DNA of 15,597 nt from an archaeon (GTDB lineage Archaea > EX4484-52 > B79-G9). Within the stretch, counting starts at the first letter, position 1; each line of letters begins with the position of its first letter. The stretch lies in contig JAUVEX010000009.1 of assembly GCA_030594585.1 (NCBI GenBank), positions 1 through 15,597 of the forward strand, written 5' to 3'. The translations under genes were made by a program, and so were the position numbers. The notes below the pieces were generated by a model. The model was not told the DNA's origin. It ran no database searches and worked only from the letters and a program-made list of their open reading frames with translations. Below, piece by piece: positions 6,500 through 11,701 of the stretch.

Positions 6500-7279
6500 T
6501 CAAAGATTTCGCGTAATCTCGTTTATATCCCTAATTATTGTGTCCGGCTTTAGTATTCCTTGTGCTTTTTTTACTGCGTACTCATCCACAATCCCTGTAA
6601 GCACAACAGCAGTCCTGAAACCGCACGATGAGCCGAACTCAACATCAGAAAGCTCATCACCTACTAAAAGGCAGTCTTCAGGGAAAAGAAAAATATCATC
6701 AAGTATTCTTTGTTTCATTATAGCAGACGGCTTTCCCACATTTATTGCTTCTTTTTTTGTTGCAGCCTCAACTGCTGCCAATATCGGGCCAACTGCAGGG
6801 TATTTTTCGACTCCGACAATCCAGCTTGTCTCCCTTCCCGTAGTGTAAAGCACAGCACCGCGTTTAATAAGGTCGCATGCGGTTTTAAGTTTGGCATAGT
6901 TGAAATTCCGGTCATAAGATACAAGTACTGTTTTTGCATTATCCGTTACAGTAATTCCATGCGCGCTTAAGTCCTCAACAAGCCCCTGTTCTCCAAGAGC
7001 GTAAACATTGTCAATGCCTTTAGACTGAAAATACTTTGCAGCAACAATTCCTGCTGTTATTATCTGCTCTTCTGCAATCTGCAAGCCCATTCTGGAAAAT
7101 TTCCGCGCATACCCTTTTTGCGAAAGAATGGTGTTGTTGGTTAGGAAAAACACTTTTTTGTGCTTTTTTTCCAATTTTTCAATTATATGCCTCATCTGTG
7201 GGTTAAAATCCCTCCAGTTCCATACTGTCCCGTCAAGGTCAAAAAAGAATGTTTTTATGTTCTTGTAGTTCATAAGCAT
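6500..7279 (-). CDS. HAD-superfamily phosphatase, subclass IIA (NagD-like)
   Basis: Predicted cytoplasmic phosphohydrolase using an aspartyl-phosphate intermediate. The 259-aa product has the four HAD motifs in order: DLDGT (nucleophile D14, acid D16); FLTNN as motif II, the form typical of the NagD/4-nitrophenylphosphatase group; the lysine in NVGKPS as motif III; and LLVGDELSD as motif IV with the second acidic residue. The insert between motifs II and III fits a IIA cap. Candidates within the family act on phosphoglycolate, nucleotide monophosphates or sugar phosphates; the sequence does not decide. ATG at 7279 was chosen because a TATA-like AATTTAAG (7302-7309) is centred 26 bp upstream, giving a leaderless mRNA; an ATG two codons later is also possible. 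Confidence 0.9.
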   Translation of the reverse strand: MLMNYKNIKTFFFDLDGTVWNWRDFNPQMRHIIEKLEKKHKKVFFLTNNTILSQKGYARKFSRMGLQIAEEQIITAGIVAAKYFQSKGIDNVYALGEQGLVEDLSAHGITVTDNAKTVLVSYDRNFNYAKLKTACDLIKRGAVLYTTGRETSWIVGVEKYPAVGPILAAVEAATKKEAINVGKPSAIMKQRILDDIFLFPEDCLLVGDELSDVEFGSSCGFRTAVVLTGIVDEYAVKKAQGILKPDTIIRDINEITRNL

Positions 7280-7301
7280 AGCCTGTATTGTATTCGGAAA
7301 G

Positions 7302-7309
7302 CTTAAATT
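7302..7309 (-). promoter_or_regulatory. TATA-like box for the HAD gene
   Basis: AATTTAAG on the minus strand is centred about 26 bp before the ATG at 7279. It shares a 115-bp divergent intergenic region with the promoter of the plus-strand two-gene unit. Nothing else was recognised in that gap. Confidence 0.4.
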
Positions 7310-7351
7310 GTTATTGTTGTATAATATTGGTTCCGTAATAGTATGGTTATG

Positions 7352-7359
7352 TTTATAAA
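7352..7359 (+). promoter_or_regulatory. TATA box for the 7395-8916 unit
   Basis: TTTATAAA predicts transcription start near 7381-7382. The in-frame TTG (7374) and ATG (7377) would then lie upstream of the transcript, which makes the ATG at 7395 the likely start. The leader would be about 13 nt and would contain a purine-rich AAAAGGGAT stretch. Confidence 0.5.
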
Positions 7360-7394
7360 GATTGTGTTACTAATTGATGGTAAAAGGGATAATT

Positions 7395-8330
7395 ATGAAT
7401 GAAATGATTCCAGAACAGGAAATATATAAAGAGTATGATTTTTTAGGAAATGAGTCTTTTTTAGAATTATTTAACGAACTAAAGATTTCAGAATCCATAG
7501 AGCCTTTAATTGCGCAAGTTGAGGAATTAGATATAAAAAACGACAAAAGCACAGAAGATGTCGTCGATATAGTACTAAAATATGAGTTTTATCGATTAGT
7601 ATACAATGACGAAGAATTCGATAAAAATAATCAAAGAAAAATGAGGCATTTGTTCGATGCATCATATAAAGGGATAAGCGAACTTGTTCATGTATACCGG
7701 AACATAAAAGCTTCTGAAGGATATGTTGCGTCTTATGGATTAACCCTTGCAGACCGTTCAAAAGGTTTTGGAACAAGTGACCTTAACACCCCCAGCTGTT
7801 TTAGTTTCGGAGATGTAACTGAAAATGTTTTCAAATTCATAAAAACAGAGGAAAAAGGCAAAAAGAAAATAGATGAAAATAATATCGGAGATAAAAAAGA
7901 TATTCAAGGGTGTTTTATCCTGGATGAAGATCCCCGAGAAATAAAAGAAGTCCGGCTTTATTATGTTGTAAAGGAATTGAAAGAAGGCGAAGAAAACCAA
8001 GCAAACACGCTTAAAGCCTGCAAATATCGGCACCATTCAGGAATTCAATACCCTTCAAGCATTGAATCTCAAAACGCCCCTGATAATCCGGATATTACCT
8101 GCGGATGCGTGTGGTATGGTGTTCTTGATTGTGATAATAAGATAGGCAGAAACGAGCTTGACCTTATTGTAGAATATAAATACAATCAATTAATAGATGA
8201 ATACGGTATAAATAAAGAAAAAGTTGCAAAAGGTATAAAAAAATTATTGGATACAAAACTAAAAAGTTTTAAAATAAACTCGGCAAATAAAACAGAATTG
8301 GATGATCAAGGAAAATCAATTTATAGGTAA
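7395..8330 (+). CDS. Protein of unknown function, first gene of a two-gene unit
   Basis: Unrecognised 311-aa protein, acidic to neutral, with no signal peptide or membrane segment, so probably cytoplasmic. The first half is rich in charged residues and looks helical. The second half has strand-like segments (EVRLYYVVKEL, CGCVWYGVL, LDLIVEYKY) and then a basic helical C-terminus. Six cysteines (135, 173, 209, 236, 238, 246) and a His pair at 213-214 sit in the middle to second half; the C209-HH and CGC...C cluster could bind a metal or form a redox centre, but no known zinc motif is matched. The ATG at 7395 is preferred on promoter spacing. It is followed after 46 bp by a second unknown gene on the same strand, with one terminator after both. 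Confidence 0.82.
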   Translation: MNEMIPEQEIYKEYDFLGNESFLELFNELKISESIEPLIAQVEELDIKNDKSTEDVVDIVLKYEFYRLVYNDEEFDKNNQRKMRHLFDASYKGISELVHVYRNIKASEGYVASYGLTLADRSKGFGTSDLNTPSCFSFGDVTENVFKFIKTEEKGKKKIDENNIGDKKDIQGCFILDEDPREIKEVRLYYVVKELKEGEENQANTLKACKYRHHSGIQYPSSIESQNAPDNPDITCGCVWYGVLDCDNKIGRNELDLIVEYKYNQLIDEYGINKEKVAKGIKKLLDTKLKSFKINSANKTELDDQGKSIYR

Positions 8331-8364
8331 AAAATCCTTTAAAAAAATACAGTTTAATTCATTT

Positions 8365-8373
8365 GGTGGTGGT
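8365..8373 (+). promoter_or_regulatory. GGTGGTGGT ribosome binding site that fixes the 8377 start
   Basis: A GGTGG-type Shine-Dalgarno sequence ends 3 nt before the ATG at 8377. It decides this start over the in-frame ATG at 8302, which would overlap the preceding gene by 29 bp and has no such site. A similar GGTGG precedes tatD. Confidence 0.6.
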
Positions 8374-8376
8374 AAG

Positions 8377-8916
8377 ATGTATAGAGCATTAAAAGATAGG
8401 CGCGGACTCGATGGGAAAAGACCAACAATAACAACCCCCGGACAAAACCCAAAACATGCAATGGGCAGAGAAGAAGTTGGAAGAACCATATATTCGCAGC
8501 GAAGGCGCACAATCAACAATATGTTGTTAGAAACTAAACTGCGTGATGTTCCAGGATATGCATCACAGTTTGATGGCGATGAAGTTCCCGGAAGTGTATT
8601 GTTAAACAATCCAAGGCCGAACAATTCTTATGTTCTGGGCGGGGTATACACTCCTGATGGCGAAAAATACTTTACTGCTGCGCTTATGGATAAAAGCACC
8701 ATTGCGGTGTATGAATCAAATGAGGTTGGTGTACCTGGTAGGCAAACAGCAACCATTAAACGAGACCAAAACAACGATCTACAAATCACCGGGTCTGTTC
8801 CTACAGGCATGATGGGCCATATACCAGAACTTGTTCTTTACAAGGAAGCAATGTCCGAAATGACCCCTGAAAAAAAGATTAAAAGTCTTGTTGAAGAGCT
8901 ACAACATAAATTTTAG
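8377..8916 (+). CDS. Protein of unknown function, second gene of a two-gene unit
   Basis: Unrecognised 179-aa soluble protein. The first 50 residues are strongly basic (clusters such as KDRRG, SQRRR) and look extended. They are followed by a beta-rich centre with SYVLGGVYTPDG and KSTIAVYE, a stretch rich in Gly and Pro, and a helical C-terminus (TPEKKIKSLVEELQHKF). A basic N-terminal arm could bind nucleic acid, but no known domain is seen. It lies 46 bp downstream of the other unknown gene and shares its promoter, and a hairpin terminator follows 15 bp after the stop. Function is probably linked to that of its partner. Confidence 0.8.
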   Translation: MYRALKDRRGLDGKRPTITTPGQNPKHAMGREEVGRTIYSQRRRTINNMLLETKLRDVPGYASQFDGDEVPGSVLLNNPRPNNSYVLGGVYTPDGEKYFTAALMDKSTIAVYESNEVGVPGRQTATIKRDQNNDLQITGSVPTGMMGHIPELVLYKEAMSEMTPEKKIKSLVEELQHKF

Positions 8917-8931
8917 ATTGTTAAAAAAATC

Positions 8932-8971
8932 CGCCCCCCTTTTTCAAGGAGGGCGTTTTAAATTTTTTCTT
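8932..8971. terminator. Hairpin terminator between convergent genes, U-tract on both sides
   Basis: The arms 8932-8941 and 8946-8955 pair over ten positions with one C/A mismatch at 8937/8950, leaving a 4-nt loop. On the plus strand the stem is followed by TTTT-AAATTTTTTCTT. On the minus strand it is followed by a run of seven T (complement of 8924-8930). It lies between the stop of the plus-strand unit (8916) and the stop of the minus-strand gene (8980), so it can serve both. Confidence 0.75.
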
Positions 8972-8979
8972 AAAAGAAA

Positions 8980-9258
8980 TTACTTTTTCATGTTGTTGAG
9001 TGCGTTTTTAAGGCCGCCAATAACAACAAATAGTGCACCAACGAGATTCACTACAGATGCTAGCGGGTTAAAAACAGCGCTTGCGTCAACAAAAGCTGCA
9101 AGTGCCTGGCTCAATATTGGAAGCGTTGCCCCAACAAAAAGCAGCATTGCTCCTGCTGTTATTTGTCCCCAATCGATGTCCGGCAATTTGCTGTATTTCC
9201 AAAGGACAGCTAATGCTGCAATCCCAAAATAGGAAACAGCAAAAATTTCTACTACCAT
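8980..9258 (-). CDS. Small three-helix membrane protein
   Basis: Unrecognised 92-aa membrane protein. Three hydrophobic segments are visible: about residues 2-20 (ending AVLWKY), 33-55 (GAMLLFVGATLPIL) and 65-85 (VVNLVGALFVVIGGL), with a short basic end (NNMKK). The loop KLPDIDW between the first two is polar and acidic. ATG at 9258 is chosen because a strong Shine-Dalgarno (GGGGGGAGA, complement of 9263-9271) lies just upstream; the longer frame begins with TTG at 9324 and adds a polar leader without merit. The promoter predicts a leader of about 60 nt, long for this window, so translation may be regulated. Size and topology would also fit a holin-like or small channel protein, but there is no specific support. 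Confidence 0.75.
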   Translation of the reverse strand: MVVEIFAVSYFGIAALAVLWKYSKLPDIDWGQITAGAMLLFVGATLPILSQALAAFVDASAVFNPLASVVNLVGALFVVIGGLKNALNNMKK

Positions 9259-9262
9259 TTTA

Positions 9263-9271
9263 TCTCCCCCC
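9263..9271 (-). promoter_or_regulatory. Strong Shine-Dalgarno fixing the 9258 start
   Basis: Minus-strand GGGGGGAGA ends 4 nt before the ATG at 9258. It is the most G-rich ribosome binding site in the window and decides the start against the upstream in-frame TTG at 9324. Confidence 0.7.
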
Positions 9272-9337
9272 AATGGTTTAAAGAGAGCACTAGAATATGC
9301 GTGTTTTACTCCCTTAAATTCCAATATGTGCAGACCC

Positions 9338-9354
9338 CCTTATAAACTTTTCGC
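9338..9354 (-). promoter_or_regulatory. BRE/TATA promoter of the small membrane protein
   Basis: On the minus strand GCGAAAAGTTTATAAGG carries a BRE-like GCGAAAAG joined to the TATA core TTTATAA. Predicted transcription start is near 9318, which leaves about 60 nt of leader before the ATG at 9258. Confidence 0.55.
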
Positions 9355-9394
9355 ATAAATACACACAAAATACGACAATATGCGTTCGAGCAAC

Positions 9395-9406
9395 AAATAT
9401 TTAATA
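9395..9406 (+). promoter_or_regulatory. TATA box and SD of aIF5B
   Basis: AAATATTTAATA is centred some 26 bp before a predicted start near 9428. The resulting leader of about 15 nt contains AAAGGTG (9430-9436), a Shine-Dalgarno 6 nt before the ATG at 9443. The rest of the 184-bp gap from 9259 to 9442 holds only the opposing promoter and leader described separately. Confidence 0.5.
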
Positions 9407-9442
9407 CTGTGATTAAAAAACATAATCCTAAAGGTGTATCTT

Positions 9443-11218
9443 ATGACTGAAAGATTGAGAAAACCCATAATTTCTATATTGGCGCATGTTGACCACGGAA
9501 AAACAAGCCTTCTTGACTATATCAGAAGTTCAAGAGTCCAAACAGGCGAAGCAGGCGGCATAACACAGCACATAGGCGCATCAGAAGTGCCAAAAGACAT
9601 TATAATCTCTGTATGCGGCAAACTATTAGCCCAATTTAAGATAGATTTCAAGCTTCCCGGACTTCTTTTTATAGACACACCGGGACATGCCGCATTTAGC
9701 ATGCTTAGAAGAAGAGGCGGTTCTCTGGCAGATATAGCAATTCTTGTGATTGATGTCACCGAAGGCATAAAACCGCAAACTGAAGAAGCAATAAATATCT
9801 TAAAGCAGTACAAGACCCCGTTTATAATAGCCGCAAACAAGATTGACAAGCTTTCAGGCTGGAGTGCGAAAAAAGATTCATGCTTTACAGATGCATACAA
9901 TCGCCAGCCGCCAAAAATAAGGCAGGATTTGGATATGAAACTCTACGAGCTAATAGGCCAGCTCTATACTCACGGGGTATCGGCAGACCTATATACAAGA
10001 ATAGAGGATTTTACAAAAACCGTTTCAATAATCCCGATATCCGCGAAAACAGGCGAAGGGGTTTCAGACTTGATTACCATGCTTTCGGGAATGACGCAAA
10101 AATATCTTGAAAAAAACCTGCACATAGACGACAAAGGTACAGGAAAAGGAACAGTTCTTGAAGTAAAAGAAGTAAAAGGATTAGGGACAACAATGGATGT
10201 CATACTTTACGACGGCCTTGCAAAAAGAGGTGATTCTGTGATTATAGGACACCCAAACGGCGCTATTGTGACTAAGGCAAAAGCAGTATTAAAGACAAGC
10301 CCGCTAAAAGAAATTCGCGTTGAAAAGCAGTTCATAAACTTCCCTGAAATATCCGCAGCATCCGGCTTGAAAATATCAGCCCCTGACCTTGAAAATATTA
10401 TTCCCGGCGTTCCTGTGCGTTTTGAGCGTGAAGGCGTAAAAACAAAAAACACAGAAGCTGAAGTCCAAAAAGAGATAGAGGAAGTTCAGATAAAAACAGA
10501 CAGTTCGGGCGTCATTGTAAAGGCAGACGCGTTGGGGAGCCTAGAGGCGCTTGTAAAAACCCTTAAGGATATGGAAATACCAATAAAGCGCGCCGAAATA
10601 GGAACAGTAAACAAAAAAGACATAATGGCATTGGAAGAAATAGACCCTGTGCACAAAGTCATTTTTGCATTTAACACAAAAACACTTCCGGATGCAGAAG
10701 AGATTGCAAGAAAAACAAAAACAAAAATATTTTCTTCAGACATAATTTATCGCCTTGTTGAGGATTATGAAAAGCACATAGAAGAAGTCTCAAAACTCAA
10801 GGAAAAAGATATTTTATCTTCTGTTACCGCACCGTCAAAATTAAAGTTCCTTTCAGGATTTGTATTTAGGCAAAGCAAGCCGGCAATTATTGGCATGGAA
10901 GTTCTTGGAGGAACAATAAAGACCGGTGTCCGGCTGATGAATACGGATGGCAAAATCATAGGCACAATTCATGCATTGCAGAACAAGGGCGAAAATGTCG
11001 CTGAAGGAAAACTCGGAGAGCAGGTGGCAGTATCAATTGATGGCGCTGTTGTCGGGCGAAACATAAAAGAAGACGACATACTTTACAGTTTTATTCTAAA
11101 AGACGAATACAAGATATTGTCTGAGAATTTGGATATCTTAAGCGAAAATGAGAAAAATGCACTGGAAGAAATCCGGGAAATTATGGTCAAAAAAGACAGA
11201 TTGTGGGATGTTTTCTAA
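9443..11218 (+). CDS. infB: Translation initiation factor aIF5B (IF2-type GTPase)
   Basis: Ribosome-dependent GTPase that promotes subunit joining and initiator tRNA placement. The 591-aa length fits archaeal aIF5B, which lacks the long N-terminal extension of eukaryotic eIF5B. G motifs in order: G1 AHVDHGKT at 14-21; G2 region GITQHIGASEV at 39-49; G3 DTPGH at 78-82; G4 NKID at 132-135; G5 SAKTGEG at 200-206. Beta-barrel domain II follows, then domain III with the VKADALGSLEAL segment typical of IF2/eIF5B, then domain IV and a C-terminal helix ending KKDRLWDVF. ATG at 9443 is preferred to an in-frame GTG at 9434 because that GTG is itself part of the Shine-Dalgarno AAGGTG. Monocistronic, with its own promoter. 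Identification is secure. Confidence 0.96.
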   Translation: MTERLRKPIISILAHVDHGKTSLLDYIRSSRVQTGEAGGITQHIGASEVPKDIIISVCGKLLAQFKIDFKLPGLLFIDTPGHAAFSMLRRRGGSLADIAILVIDVTEGIKPQTEEAINILKQYKTPFIIAANKIDKLSGWSAKKDSCFTDAYNRQPPKIRQDLDMKLYELIGQLYTHGVSADLYTRIEDFTKTVSIIPISAKTGEGVSDLITMLSGMTQKYLEKNLHIDDKGTGKGTVLEVKEVKGLGTTMDVILYDGLAKRGDSVIIGHPNGAIVTKAKAVLKTSPLKEIRVEKQFINFPEISAASGLKISAPDLENIIPGVPVRFEREGVKTKNTEAEVQKEIEEVQIKTDSSGVIVKADALGSLEALVKTLKDMEIPIKRAEIGTVNKKDIMALEEIDPVHKVIFAFNTKTLPDAEEIARKTKTKIFSSDIIYRLVEDYEKHIEEVSKLKEKDILSSVTAPSKLKFLSGFVFRQSKPAIIGMEVLGGTIKTGVRLMNTDGKIIGTIHALQNKGENVAEGKLGEQVAVSIDGAVVGRNIKEDDILYSFILKDEYKILSENLDILSENEKNALEEIREIMVKKDRLWDVF

Positions 11219-11240
11219 ACAAAAATATATTCATTATATG

Positions 11241-11262
11241 TTGCGTACAATATGGTACGCAA
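11241..11262. repeat. Perfect 22-bp dyad, probable operator
   Basis: TTGCGTAC and GTACGCAA form an 8-bp perfect inverted repeat around a 6-bp spacer (AATATG), with half-sites 14 bp apart centre to centre. It lies 22 bp after the aIF5B stop, ends exactly where the BRE of the next promoter begins, and is not followed by a T-run, so a terminator is less likely. Position and symmetry suit a dimeric winged-helix regulator, possibly the product of the gene it precedes. Function is inferred. Confidence 0.6.
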
Positions 11263-11279
11263 TACAAAGCTTTATATAG
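11263..11279 (+). promoter_or_regulatory. BRE/TATA promoter of the HTH-surface protein operon
   Basis: TACAAAGC, a BRE-like element, is joined to TTTATATAG, one of the best TATA cores in the window. Predicted transcription start is near 11300, giving a leader of about 55 nt before the HTH gene. The dyad at 11241-11262 abuts the BRE side. Confidence 0.6.
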
Positions 11280-11310
11280 CACCTAACAACAAATAATCAA
11301 TAACAGTGGT

Positions 11311-11334
11311 ATGTCTCACTATATCGATATTTGA
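11311..11334 (+). other. Possible 7-codon upstream ORF in the operon leader
   Basis: ATG at 11311 opens a 7-codon frame (MSHYIDI) ending with TGA at 11332-11334, 20 bp before the HTH start. A GTGGT directly touches the ATG, which is too close for a normal Shine-Dalgarno. The frame also covers the 10-bp palindrome ATATCGATAT (11321-11330). It may be chance. Confidence 0.2.
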
Positions 11335-11354
11335 TTTGATTTAAGGTAAAAATT

Positions 11355-11630
11355 ATGAAAGAAGATGGGCTTCTAAAAATACTTGCGCAACGGCCGCGCT
11401 CTGTTTCTCAATTATCAAAAGATTTAGGCATAAGGCGCGAATTTCTTGCAGGATACTTAGAAGCGCTAAGGGATAGCGGAACCATCACAAGAATTCTAGT
11501 TGGCCGCTCCTGGGTTTACATGCCTGCCAAAAGTGATGAAAATTCTTTAAATAGCACACAAGACACGCCATTCATTCTGAACAACACAACATCGCAAGCT
11601 GCAAAAATGAGCGAGGAAGAGGAAGAATGA
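11355..11630 (+). CDS. Small winged helix-turn-helix protein, putative regulator of the downstream surface-protein gene
   Basis: The 91-aa protein has one DNA-binding-type domain at residues 1-58. A first helix contains LLKILAQ, SVSQLSKDLGI forms the helix before the turn, RREFLAGYLEALRDSG the recognition helix, and TITRILVGRSWVYMP the two-strand wing. The layout resembles MarR/ArsR/Lrp-type winged helices, but no specific family is clear. The remaining 33 residues are polar, unstructured-looking and end in a run of Glu (SEEEEE). There is no membrane segment. A Shine-Dalgarno-like AAGGTA lies 6 nt before the ATG. Its TGA overlaps the ATG of the giant gene (ATGA), so the two are translationally linked. 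Regulation of its own operon through the upstream dyad is a reasonable inference. Confidence 0.82.
   Translation: MKEDGLLKILAQRPRSVSQLSKDLGIRREFLAGYLEALRDSGTITRILVGRSWVYMPAKSDENSLNSTQDTPFILNNTTSQAAKMSEEEEE
11613..11622 (+). promoter_or_regulatory. Shine-Dalgarno for the giant gene, encoded inside the HTH acidic tail
   Basis: Two GAGG motifs (11613-11616 and 11619-11622) lie 10 and 4 nt before the ATG at 11627. They are made by the GAG/GAA codons of the Glu-rich C-terminus of the HTH protein, so the tail may be kept partly for this role. Confidence 0.55.
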
Positions 11631-11701
11631 CAAGGCAAAACCTGTTCGGGCTCTGCATGTTTTTAACAGTCTTTGCCCTTTTTATGAATCCTGTATTCGC
11701 T
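11627..11701 (+). other. Sec signal peptide of the giant protein
   Basis: Twenty-five residues with Arg at position 3, a hydrophobic core (LFGLCMFLTVFALFM), then NPVFA before Val26. Small residues at -1 (Ala) and a permitted Val at -3 fit signal peptidase I. The Cys at position 10 lies inside the core and is not a lipobox. Confidence 0.8.

Noticed and set aside
9295..9387. ATATGCGT present twice in the gap between the small membrane protein and aIF5B
   Set aside because: It is only 8 bp, with no symmetric placement relative to either promoter; chance is a sufficient explanation.
9517..9900. A 127-codon minus-strand open frame inside aIF5B
   Set aside because: It is antisense to the G domain of a secure gene and has no recognisable features.
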